Source: Amaurobius ferox
Lineage: Eukaryota; Arthropoda; Arachnida; Araneae; Amaurobiidae
Assembly (NCBI GenBank): GCA_951213105.1
Contig: OX578134.1
Span: 140,314,616-140,378,615 of the forward strand
Length of the DNA: 64,000 nucleotides
Direction: 5' to 3'
Below the pieces are notes generated by a model. The model worked only from the letters and a program-made list of their open reading frames with translations. It did no database searches and had not been told where the DNA came from. Numbering within the stretch: the first letter of the stretch is position 1; each line of letters begins with the position of its first letter. A program made the translations under genes and the position numbers. Positions 46,510 through 57,514 of the stretch are shown here, piece by piece.

Positions 46510-46946
46510 CTCCATCTGAGTGTAGAAGCTGACGATAAATTTTGCGAACTTGGCGATTTATTTTGCAAAATATCGCCAATTTGGCGATGAATCGACTCAG
46601 ACTGACGAAAATATAGTCAAAATTGCAAAACATTGGTGTTAAATTAACGGGCATAACACTAAATTGATGAATTAGTCTTTAAAATAGTTTAAAAGTATCT
46701 TGATTATATTGCTTATTGCTGATGTTATCAAGAATTAATTATTAATTGTGAATATAAAGTTGAACGAAATATTAGGTACTAAGATATAGTTCTGCGTGTT
46801 GTCATCTTTAAAACCGCCAAATGTACAATTGAACGTTATTAGTCGTGTATATTATACATCCTTTTTTCACTGTGAAAGGAGTAAATAAATTGCATTATAT
46901 AGGGGAAGACATCTGCTGCTCACATCAAATTTCTACTATTTTGGAA
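46510..46946 (+). repeat. R1-related repeat, 3' half only
   Basis: Contains AACTTGGCGATTTATTTTGC, ATCGCCAATTTGGCGATGAA, then CACTGTGAAAGGAGTAAAT and GACATCTGCTGCTCACATC near the end. This is the order of the 3' half of R1. Similar 3'-only relatives are at 19340-19670 and about 12095. Confidence 0.6.
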
Positions 46947-47123
46947 TAGTATCTAAAATCCTGGGTATTTATTATGAAGGAGTAAGCCACTATATTTTCA
47001 CTTGCAAAAGGACATATATCCAATCCAATAGTAATTATCCATTGTTAAAGGATATTTGGAGCTTATGTTTATTTAAAATCTAATTTGAGGATATACGATT
47101 GTTTTTAAGCAGCTAAACCTTTT

Positions 47124-47333
47124 CTTACGGGTGGGACAGCGTCCATCTCAAACGAAAAGCCTCTCAAAAAGATAGTTATTTGACATAGCCTATCCGTCCG
47201 CAAAGGGGGATCGTGCCCTCCAAGGACGTCAATGTCTGCAAAGGGGAGATCGAACTGTTTGGGACAGGGTATGTCAAATACCTTTCTTTTTGAGAGGTTC
47301 TTCGTTTGTTATGAAAGCTGTCTCACCCGTAAG
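47124..47333. mobile_element. MITE with terminal inverted repeats of about 70 bp
   Basis: The left end CTTACGGGTGGGACAGC and the right end, read in reverse, CTTACGGGTGAGACAGC start inverted repeats. These continue through CCTCTCAAAAAGA and TATTTGACATA. The centre holds two GGGGAGATCG or GGGGGATCG words. It is 210 bp in all, with no coding. The superfamily is unknown because the target duplication is unclear. Confidence 0.75.
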
Positions 47334-47721
47334 CAAATAGTTAATATAATCACAGATAAAATTATTCCAGTTTTCTAGAACATATCTATGGAGGAAGAAT
47401 AAATTCTAGCCATTAGTCACACATCAGATTATGGCACTTGTGTCTGTTAAAGAAGTTTTTCGAGTCTTTCTGAAAAAAAATATAGCATCTCCCGCTTGTT
47501 CAGGATACTGAATGATGGGAAATCTATTTTTGCCTCGTTAACCTGAAGAAAAGTCAATATGAGTAGACATTGATTTCGCAGATATTTTTTGTTGTTGTTT
47601 GATAGCTCTTTCTGACTAGTTTTTTTCTCTTTCCCTATGATGTATTTTTTATAAAAGAAAGGTGTGATTTTGACTTAACAGAGTGCTACATTTTTATTTT
47701 AAGATTAATTTATAAGATATG
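47334..47721. other. Non-coding, nothing recognised
   Basis: AT-rich interval between the MITE and the minisatellite. Confidence 0.4.
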
Positions 47722-48006
47722 TTAAATCAGCCATTTGTTTAAACGTGTGTTAACGATGCAGCTTAAAATTATAGTAGGTTCCTTGTAGTAGGTTTTCTTG
47801 TAGTAAGTTTCTTGTAGCAGATTTTCTTGTAGTAGGTTCTTTGTAGCAGGTTTTCTTGTAATAGGTTTTCTTGTAGTAGGTTTTCTTATAATAGATTTTC
47901 TTTTAATAGGTTTTCTTGTAGTAGGTTTTCTTGCAGTAGGTTTTCTTATAGTAGGTTTTTTCAAAGTGGTTTTTTTTGCTGCTACTGCAGTTATCTGATC
48001 TCCCAT
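47722..48006 (-). repeat. 15-bp minisatellite with an open KPTTR-like frame
   Basis: Units close to GTAGGTTTTCTTGTA repeat about 13 times from 47773 to 47965. On the minus strand one 94-codon frame runs through them, with MGDQITAVAAKK before the repeats, then KPTIRKPTARKPTTRKP-type pentapeptides, then a frame slip to NLLQENLLQETYYKK. Because the unit is five codons, an open frame can persist by chance. It might be a lysine- and threonine-rich exon, but the changing phase argues against this. Confidence 0.6.
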
Positions 48007-49009
48007 GCTAAAGAAAGAATAATGATCATATGCTCTAGAGGTACATTTCTAGATTTGAGATTACCCCATCTAGGTGGATAAATTAAATATGAACTCAGCC
48101 ATTGCAGACGTTGGTCACTGCAATGAATCTTGAGTTATATCGCTAAAAATGTAACACCCGCTTTGTAGTAAAGACTGAATCCGTTGTTTTGCACCGTAGT
48201 TAGGCGAAATTGTGGTTGATAGAGAGTATTTTTGACTGCTAATCCATATAGATTTTAAGAAATCTAAAGAGAATAAGTTTCGTATCTCATGTTCAACGAT
48301 TAATGAGAAATATCAGTTGTCATTCTTAGTATTTATATCATAGTTTTTTTCTTTAGAATATGTGCGTGTTATTATCTTATCGTGCGTGTTATTATATGTT
48401 ATCTTGTACGTGTGACTGAATATATTCTTTAAGAAGGAAAAAAAGGAAAATTGCACAGAATTATAATTACGAAGAGTAATTTACTGATATAAAATAACTA
48501 GCATGAATTAATATATTCATAAATTGTTATGATATTATCATTATTATGAATCTGTATAGCTAGAGTAATTATTTCAGTTCTAATTATTTGGAAAACTAAC
48601 AAATATCTTAAGTAACTGATTATATTAGTTATAGAATGATGGCACATATTTTTATGCAATAGATAATTACTTTCCTTATTAAAAGTATGTTAAGTCATTT
48701 CAAAAAGTAATTGGCAGGTAAATAAATAAGTTAGTTGACAAGTGATTAAATAAAGTAGTTGATGCGTCATTAAATAAAATAATTGATAAATAATAAAATC
48801 ATGTAAATTATAATGCATTTTTATAGCTGGTATATATGTTGTATATGTTGAATTAAAAAGCAAAATCCAGTGAAGCTGTTTAATTATAGAGCTACATATA
48901 AAATGCGAACATTAAGTGAAAGTTAAACTTTAAGAAAAGTATTTGTGCAAACAGATGTGCGAAAATTTCTGATTTCAAGATTTTGAAGTCAATATATGTT
49001 TTAGGACCC
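48007..49009. other. Non-coding, nothing recognised
   Basis: AT-rich; several AATAAA(T) words and the short repeat GTGCGTGTTATTAT near 48363-48395, but no structure I can name. Confidence 0.45.
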
Positions 49010-49460
49010 CCTGAACACGGTGTAGCTATTTCAGAGTGATGTTCGTCCGTCAGTCTGTCTGCAGGTCCGTGGTCAATTTTTTGTGTACACGCTACTGTAC
49101 ACGACGCAATAAATATTAATGGATTTAACGAAACTTTATATTTAACTAGATATAGACTAGATATCTTGATATATAGAACTAAAAATATTTTTTTTAATTG
49201 GAACGAAAACTTTCGAAAACTATTTCAAAATGCTATATTTCCATAACATAACAGTACAAGACAGAATTTGACATCATTGTGGATAAAAAGGATTAATTAT
49301 GGATTAATGATCACGAAACTTAACAGTTTCAATCAGAGTGAAAAATAGCCACGATAGAACTTTCGTGTTTGTGACGTCATAATCCCCCCCCCCCCCCGAG
49401 AGTGTGCAGTGTCACACTTGTTATTAATCTAAAGATCACAATGGTATCAGGAAAACTTAT
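49010..49460 (-). repeat. Dispersed repeat family R3, copy C
   Basis: A minus-strand member with the CAGTCTGTCTGCAGG start, GGATTAATTATGGATTAATG and a poly-C run at 49387-49398. It corresponds to copies A and B in block order. Confidence 0.6.
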
Positions 49461-49659
49461 GATATCATAAAACGTTTTATCTGATATCACTATACTTTAT
49501 ATATAATATATCAGATGGTATCATGGAAATTTGTTTCTGTTTTCTTAATGAGAATGCAGAACTAGATAAAAATTCAAATTCGAGAGAAAATTATTTTATA
49601 TTTTATATTTTCTTATATTTCATATTTTCTTTGCATGACAGGGCAGGGCAAAATATGAC
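49461..49659. other. Interval between R3 copies C and D
   Basis: AT-rich; nothing recognised. It may be part of one larger R3 insertion. Confidence 0.35.
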
Positions 49660-49880
49660 ATGTTTATTTAAGCCTGCATTATGGGTTATTTATGGCTCAA
49701 TGATCCCGAAGTTTAATAGTTTCAATAACTGTAGTAGAAAATTGCCGTAATGCGATTTTTGTGTTCGTTTTATCAGCCCCCTCGGTGGGAGGGCGATACA
49801 TTATCATATTTCGTATCAATCAAAATAGTTTTTCAAACCCTTTAAAATGAAGGCTAACATACTAAAATTGTGATCATATG
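49660..49880 (-). repeat. Dispersed repeat family R3, copy D (partial)
   Basis: The block GGTTATTTATGGCTCAATGATC and the later GCCCCCTCGGTGGGAGGG match the inner part of the other R3 copies in the same order as copy C. Confidence 0.6.
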
Positions 49881-51714
49881 GGCCAACCAAAGAGATTTCT
49901 CAATTTTTTTCTTGAAAATGTTTTTTTGCATAAAAAGATATAAATAAAAAAAATCTTAAACTAAAATCCGCGTTGAACCCCACACCAGTCAATTTATAAT
50001 ATATTCGAGTCATGCTAAAACATCCGAATAGCTTTTTGTTCTATATTTCATTTTTAATATACCCTAAGAATATTGAATCTGCAGTTGACATATCATTAGG
50101 GAAGAAACAATTTGGCGCAAAGTAAAAGATTGCATAATGAGATTCCTTTACAAATAAAAAAAACCTTATTAGCTTCAACCACAAAGGACTGAAACTATTG
50201 CTGCTTTATGGATTGTTACGTTATGAATCACAGTTTCAAAGGCACATATCATTAAAAGCTGCTTATTATCTATAATTTAAATATGTGATATAACTTTAAC
50301 CTAAATGTATTTTAACTATTAATACAATTGTGTCTTTGATATATAATGTTTTTTGCATCTAAAATGTTGATGAGAACATATTTTATTTATGAGTTTGATT
50401 TATAAAACCTATTACACGTTACAATTGATAGATGCCTGTTACATGCCATTTATTTGTATGTACAATCGATAATTATGCAGAAATTTCAAATAAACGGCAT
50501 TTCTACTAAATATAGGAAGAGATATAAAGTATTTAAAATAATTTTTATATATTATTTTCATTCTTAATCATTTCATGTAACCTATATAACAGCTACACCA
50601 TAAGATAATGCAGAATTGTTTTTAACAATTTGATGAAACACAACTGCATCACTGTACGTTTGTAATTGATTTGACTAATTGTGACTTGCCTGTTGACGTT
50701 GAGCTGCAGAAGTAGTCCACATTTTTGTTGAATTTACCTTCATTAACTACATCTTTAATTATACTTACACAGTATCTGATGGATGATATATCACTTATTG
50801 ACATGTATCAGTTACTTTTAATGATACATGTCAATAAGTGCATGTATCAGTAAAAGTAACTGATACATACACTTCTGTAAAGTTTAGATCGTTACTGATA
50901 AAGTCTATTCGTATATAATGCAAACTTATTGTTAATGGAAACCAACTATTCTTTTAGATAGTTGTTGTTTGTAATCGCATATAATATACGCATATAATTG
51001 CAAAAATATATAACATACTGGTATATACATATAAATGTATAACTCGCTATGCAAAACAGCTACTTTTATAATCGTTGCCGCCTACAAATTTTAAAATTCA
51101 CACAATCCTAAGTTTTTGAGTAGTAATATCTATCTCATAAAAACATACTATTAACGTTCAGGTACTGGTATCTTCAAATAGATGGGGATACAGGTATTTT
51201 TACAACTATCTTTGAATCTTGATGATGTCTTCTTTATATTTATCAAATATCTCAGCATATACTTTTAAGCAGCTACTTAACCACGCCAAAATAATCAGCC
51301 GGAACGGAACTGTGGATATCGCCAATCCTTCGAGGCTTCCTTAAGACTGTTTAATTCAAACTCGTGTTATTGTATTATGTCAGCTTTGTAATTGGCATGC
51401 TATTTCTTAGACTTAGATAGATGGACGTGGATAGATATTTGACGAGGATAGATATTTGATTGCGTTTCCTGTTTTGAAAATTACTCCCAAGCATTTCCTA
51501 AATTAACCCATAATAATTCCTTATTTGGGGCCTCTACTTACGGATTCAGGACTGCTGCCTGCCAGTTAAGGTTTTCTCCTTAGATCACATGAGGTTCTGA
51601 TCATACATAATATTCACTTGTAATATGTATCTAGTACAGAGATATGTAAGCTATTGCTCGCGATGCGTGTAGAAATTTAGTTCTCTTCATGGAACATAAA
51701 CATTACGTTCTAGA
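49881..51714. other. Non-coding; contains a nested palindrome
   Basis: No gene recognised. The only structure seen is the inverted repeat set at 50792-50869. Confidence 0.45.
50792..50869. repeat. Three-part nested inverted repeat
   Basis: CACTTATTGACATGTATCA (50792-50810) pairs exactly with 50822-50840. In addition CATGTATCAGTTACTTTTA (50802-50820) pairs with 50851-50869 with one mismatch. The middle word is shared, so two alternative hairpins are possible. Confidence 0.85.
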
Positions 51715-51800
51715 GTAGTGGTCGACAACCATTTTGTATTTGAGGACCGCATTTAGCTATTGAACTCAAATAATGGCCAGCAAATACAAAATAGGTGATG
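51715..51800 (+). mobile_element. hAT-like element end, fragment
   Basis: AGAGTAGTGGTCGACAACC followed by GAGGACCGCATTTAG recalls the terminal repeats of non-autonomous hAT elements (CAGTGGTCGGCAAAC type, then GGGCCGC-like). No opposite end was found before the Tc1 element at 52153, so it is only a suggestion. Confidence 0.35.
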
Positions 51801-52150
51801 TATGGAGAGGGGGATAAACAGCAATTAGCAATATGAAAGTTATTTTAACCCGGCATGAAAATTAATTTCCATCTTCGGAACAATTGACAATCGTAGTTCT
51901 GAACTTGTCATGGCCGAATTCCTAGATAGAAAAATCCGAATACTATTTAGAGATTTCGCTATTACTATTTAGGAAAATGTTTTCTGAAACAATATAAAAT
52001 GCATAATTTTCAGATTCGGTAATTATTTTTTTTCTATATTCTTAATGATATGTTAAGACTATATTACATTTGTTGACATTTCAGTAGCATTTCCTTCACA
52101 GTTGTTCGAATTTTAAGCAACCTGTTGGAGTGCCATTTTATACCGTGTGC
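51801..52150. other. Non-coding flank left of the Tc1 element
   Basis: AT-rich; possibly the inside of the hAT-like fragment. Nothing recognised. Confidence 0.35.
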
Positions 52151-52152
52151 TA

Positions 52153-53688
52153 CAGCCTTGATCAAAAATATTAGGCACCTTAATTTTTCTACTTTAACTG
52201 CGGGTATGTAACTTTAAACCACCTCATTTGTTTATGATTGCATGCGTAGTAGGAAGTTTAAATAACAATGCAAAAGTCGTTTCAATCGACAACCAATAAA
52301 ACATTTCCAGATCGGTAATTGGAAATTCCAAGTTTTTGTGAAATAAGTCGGTTGCATTCGCTGTTCTGGTTTGTAGACTTGCACGCGATTGCTGCTTATC
52401 TCATATGAATTTGAGGTCTTGTCTGTATAAAATGCCGAAAACTAAGGAGCTTAGTAACGAACAACGGTTGAAAAGTGAAAAGTGAAATGTTCCAGAAAAG
52501 TGAAATGTTCGAGATGCGCGGCACAATACACTATGAAACGTCCTTAGAATACTGTTAGTAATTTAAATCGTCGAAGAAGTGGGAGAAAAGTGATCACTAC
52601 ACCCAGGGATGGCCGACTTTTGAAATGATTTGCATTGAAAAATCGTAGAAAATCTTCATTTCAATTAGCTGCGGGATTGTCAGAGGCAACAAGAAAAATA
52701 ATCTCTGCTCCAGCTACTTGAAGACAGTTTGTAGAAGCTGTATTGAAAGGCTGCAAGGCCAGGAAGAAGCCATGGATTTCCGAAATAGACAAAAAGAAAC
52801 GGTTGGAATGGGCTCTTAAACATCGTCATTTTACTGAAGAAGATTGGTCAAAAGTTCTGTGGTCTGATGAATCGAACGTTCAGGTATGTTTCATCTCACT
52901 TGCTTTTATTCAAAACTAACGTCAAATTGTCAATATGTAGCTACTTTTTTTGTAAAGCTCTTCTGGATGTTAGTAAAAAAATTTCAATACTGTAAGAATT
53001 TGGAACATCTGGTGTGAAAGGCCCAGACCATGCAGCCAACCCAGGGGTTTACGGCAGTTAAATGCATGGCCGGGAGAGGAACATCTGGTGTGTCTTATGT
53101 GAGGATACGTGTAAGTGAGGAATATATGGAAGAGTACATAGTGCCGACTGTGAAACATGGTGGTGGCACTATAATGATTTAGGGATACATGGCAGCCGAC
53201 GGTGTGGACGAAATGTACATATGTGAGGGACGAATTAACTCGTCGATACAAGCATGGATGGGGTCAGACTCCAACAAGACAATGCAACTTGTCACACATC
53301 TACTATGACTATGAAGTGGTTCATTGAAAATGGTGTACATCTTTTGCATTCTCCTCCACAGTCTCCAGACCTCAACCTCATTGAACAGTTTTGGGATTTT
53401 ATCAAACATAAGATCAGGAAGCATTCCATTATTTCAAAAACTACCTTAAAATTCATACTGCAAGAGGAATGGAAAAATATACCGAGCGAGGACTGCAGTA
53501 GGTTAGTACGCTCTATGCCTAAAAGAATTAATGCCGTTATAAAGGCAAAAGGAAGTCCAATCAAATATTGATAAGTTTGAATAAAAAAATATTAATTTGA
53601 ATCTCTGCATTTTTATTTTATCCCAACACATTAGTAGTTTAAAATAAATGCATTTCAGTAGGGTGCCTAATACTTTTAATCAAGGCTA
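52153..53688 (+). mobile_element. Tc1-like transposon, about 1.54 kb
   Basis: The ends are inverted: CAGCCTTGATCAAAAATATT at the left and TAGCCTTGATTAAAAGTATT on the opposite strand at the right, both continuing AGGCACC. TA flanks both sides (52151-52152 and 53689-53690). It contains one transposase gene that is broken in several places. Confidence 0.9.
52432..53571 (+). pseudogene. Tc1 transposase (DD34E), broken
   Basis: Starts MPKTKELSNEQR and soon meets a stop after a short local duplication of AAAGTGAAATG-type sequence. The first catalytic aspartate is in LWSDES (52857-52874). After VQ, about 210 bp do not fit the protein, up to the second GGAACATCTGGTGTG word. The frame then resumes with YVRIRVSEEYMEEY and PTVKHGGGTIMI. 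A deletion follows GRINS, and the 105-codon frame 53254-53571 carries the second aspartate (QQDNATCH) and the glutamate (LIEQFW), 34 residues apart, so it belongs to the DD34E Tc1 group. The C-terminus to IKAKGSP is kept. No active product is expected. Confidence 0.85.
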
Positions 53689-53690
53689 TA

Positions 53691-54769
53691 CGTAACAAAT
53701 TGGAAAGATAGCCAGTAGTTATTTGTTCTATCTATTTTGATTAACTGCTAGACATGCGACGGAATTGCTTGCTGGATACATTAAAGAATTTCTATATAGG
53801 TTAACAATTTCGAACATATTTGTCGTTCAGGGCAGAGCACCATATACTGTGCACCTTCATACTGTGACATTATTTAATTGAATTGCTTACAGAATTCATT
53901 GACGAATTTCCATATAAGTTTAACAGTTCCTGATCGCAATGTGAACCAGTTAAGGTGTACCTAGTCCGAAGACTTTAACCTCCGGTATGTACAAATATTT
54001 GTTTCCATCATATCATTTAAGCAGAATACGTCAACAATTTAATTTTATCTTCTATTATAAAAAACATTGTATTAAAATATTATTGGTGTACATGGACAAT
54101 ACACGAAAATATTTCCTTTCTAATTTTTTTCTGTAATCTCATACTCTATGGGGAGATAGAATGATGCTATCATTTTTGGGTTTTATTAAAGACTGTTCAA
54201 GTGCTATAGTTGAAAAATAATTCCCTATGACCTGTAGATCTAAAAATGAATTGAAAGTTAGACTGGAAATATCAGAATTACGTCTTATATGAAATCCACA
54301 CTGAAAAGTTATTTATTTTTCCATATTTTTTCTTGGTCATTTTAGCTCCTGCGGAAATAGTCATTTGTAATGAAACCATATGCTTCAAATTTTACCCAAA
54401 GCTTACCCATGCATTGCGAATGTATTGGCAATAAATAATATTCCAATTCCGCAATAAAACTAAAAATGTAAGGAGTGTATAAGTGTGGGTGTGGCCATAT
54501 ATGCAATTATCGGCTTATTCACAATTGCATCTTGAAGATATTTTCTAAATACTATGGAGCCCTTAAACATTTTTTATCGTGTGATCTGCAGATATTCGTT
54601 AGTATGCTGCAGTGACATTATTGGTAGTAGATAAAGAAGAGTGGTTTGGTTATGGAAATAGAATCATAAAGGCTATGCCTGATGCGACAAAAATCACGGT
54701 AAAAATTCAGATGATGCAGATTCACTAAATCACTTGCGCGTTTCATACGCTTATGAAATGCGCTCTTTA
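53691..54769. other. Non-coding; short internal direct repeats
   Basis: GGAATTGCTTG, CATTAAAGAATTTCTATATAGG and a diverged repeat near 53880-53920 suggest a decayed 130-bp dimer. No gene. Confidence 0.4.
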
Positions 54770-55290
54770 GGGATCCTCCGTTATGTTAAATTGTTATCAA
54801 CCTCCACTTCAATAGCTTCAAGCTTATTTAATATATGGTTGGGCCGTCATCTCGGCAACGAATCACAGAGAAGCCAGCTTGATGTCAGTGAAGTAAAATT
54901 TCGTCTGTCGTAACGTTTAGGTCCAAGGAGGATTTTGAGAAGAGTTGCCAAACTACAATCAGCTTTCGCATCAGTACAGTTAAAAATCACTTTTTAATTT
55001 TGAAGTGACAATATTCAGGCGTAAGCAACTTATACAGAGATATTGAATTGTGATGTGCACCCTCTTCCCAATGACATTCGAACAAATTTAGTGACGTCGG
55101 CGGAGTAGACGTCGCAGTTAACAAGTTCAGTCTCTCCGGAGAGTCCAAAAGCAAAATGTGCGTAATGTCGCTTCCACTAACATCATATGCGCAGAGCGAT
55201 GTAAAAAAAATGCAGTCATGACCAGCATAATTCCCCTTAAAGACTAAAAACGAAATCGCAGGGCTTTGCAATAAAGATCGTTGTTCAAGT
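54770..55290. other. GC-richer block of unknown origin
   Basis: Composition is clearly less AT-rich than the flanks, with CG words such as GACGTCGGCGGAGTAGACG. The minus strand has a 94-codon frame (54987-55271) including SLNLFECHWEEGAHHNSISL, which matches no domain I can name. It may be part of a dispersed repeat or a decayed exon. Confidence 0.3.
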
Positions 55291-57310
55291 TAAAAATAAA
55301 GTAACCGAAATAATGTAAAGGAAATAAAAGTAACTGAAAAATAATGTAATTATAACAAAACTACTACAGATACATTTTTCATTTTTCATTTTTACCATCT
55401 TTATTAGTTTGCTAAATATAATTTCTAATGATAAATTATTTGTATATCAATTTGTTTAATTAATCTTATGATGCCCAACATTTATTATTTAGTAGGTTAT
55501 GAAACAATAGTAAGAAAAGCAATGGATTTAATTTTTTTTTATATTTTCCGTTTTTCCGGACTATCTTTCGTTCCTAAGACGGTTAAGAAATGTTTTACTG
55601 CAATGCTAATTTTCTATAAAGATAATTGTCACGATTTTCAGTTTGTTTATTTCTTAAGGAGGTAGTACTGCTGTAACCTTTACCAGAGCTCTTTAGCAAA
55701 GGTAAAGTACAAAGCCTCCTTTACTATTATTTAAGGAGATAGAACAAACTGGTTATAAATTTATCAATAATACACTGAATATAGAAAATTCGTCGCCAAT
55801 TTTCCCCAAATATATCACCACGTTTTCCGAGCACATATAAAGACGATTAGACCTAGAACATCACAGTATCAATATCCAAGAACAAAAAATTCGAACCCCC
55901 AATTTTCGGATCTTGAGATCAGTGAGCTAACTGCTCTTAGGAGATAACTTTACAGATATATTTATTTACAATAGATACCCTAAAGGCACCAATTTAGGGG
56001 ACATACACTAAAGACACCAATGGGGATACCCTAAAAACGCAAATTATAACACATAAGCAATTTAAAAAGAATCCTGACTCAACATAACCATGTAACATAG
56101 ACTTGAAAGTTTATACATTTCCTGTAATTATCTACATCTAAAAATTAAGTCCAAATTGAAAGACAAAAATTGAACTGATAATATTTCAACACTTTACGTA
56201 ACACTAAAATTGTTTTGAATATTTCCTTGAGGTTAGAATAAACTAAAACAAATGCTTGCAGTTAGGAACTCGTATTGTCTCTAATCAGAAATATATAAAG
56301 CTGATTGAGTTTGTAAGAACGTAAATGAGGTTCACCATGGGAATGACATTTGTTAACTATGTCATTAGTTTAAATACTTAAAGACTTTCCTAAATGAGGT
56401 AAGAAATTGGACACCAGGGAAATGGTCATTTCCTGACTCTAACCGATAATAAAATTAATGAAGATTGTATTACTTTCATGAGAATCCATACTTATTTTAA
56501 TGCACAAAGTTATATTATGTTCGATATTAGTCTTTACGGATTTTAAATGGAGTCTTTTAGAATATATTTCTAAGATGATATACAAAATATATATAAATAT
56601 GTCATGCAATGAAATAAGGCTTTTAACGAAAACATTCATGTACAATTTTCAGACTACAAAATGGAAACGAAATAATCTGGAACTACTTGCAGTTAATACA
56701 GTTACCTAGCTGTACCCACGCAGAACATCTGTGCTCTGGGTATCTGCAATAATTTTAATGTTAGGACTATAGAAAATAATAGAAAATTACAATTAGAAAA
56801 TAATCATTTACTTGACTCTATGTTTTGCATTTCTTCTGTGGCTGAGAATATATTCAACACTTTCTTTCAGACCGTGGAAGTCTATCAGCTTCATTTTTCA
56901 AAGATTTTTCTTTCAAAATCTTCAACTACTCGTCATGTCCTTCTACGTGCATTATGGCAAAATCTACGAGCATTACAAACAGATAACTTTCCGCCATAAA
57001 GCCATCTCGAAATGAATTAGAAATGCTAAAAATGTTGACTTAAAATAAATAAAATAGTTATTTAAAATGTTTATTTAACGTGTTGCAATTCAGCAAGAGT
57101 ATTTAGAAAATATCATTTCATCATTTTCTTTCATTTTCCCTCTTTTATCTTCATGTTCTGAACAATCTAATGTAAGCTGAACTCGTTACAAACAAGAATC
57201 AGATCTTTTCTGGTGTAATGTATCTATGACTTGTACTGCCTTTTAAAAAAAGAAACATATTTTTATAAGTTTTATTGTATTAGCAAAGTTTGAGCTATAT
57301 GTACAACTAA
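55291..57310. other. Non-coding; one tRNA-like spot
   Basis: On the minus strand 55885-55943 reads AGTTAGCTCACTGATC and then GGGGGTTCGAATT, suggesting a tRNA-derived SINE head of a third subfamily. All open frames are short. The rest shows nothing. Confidence 0.4.
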
Positions 57311-57418
57311 TATAGTGAGAATAAAGATTAGAATAAAGTGAGAGTGTGGGTTTGAATATCGTGAGAATGTGGGTTAGAATATAGTGAGAGTGAGGGTTAG
57401 AATTTAGTGAGAGTAAGC
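57311..57418. repeat. Short tandem array, about 28-bp units
   Basis: About four units of GTGAGAGTGTGGGTTAGAATA type occur. They differ by a few bases, and the first is the most diverged. Confidence 0.85.
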
Positions 57419-57514
57419 GCATTCTATATGCTGTGTCTTCAAGGAACATTAAATAACTATTATTTTAACTTTATATAAATGTCGTTGTATTTGTTTTATA
57501 TTTGCATAAATATA

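Noticed and set aside
53292..53564. 90-codon minus-strand frame
   Set aside because: It is antisense to the Tc1 transposase C-terminal domain, which has the catalytic motifs.
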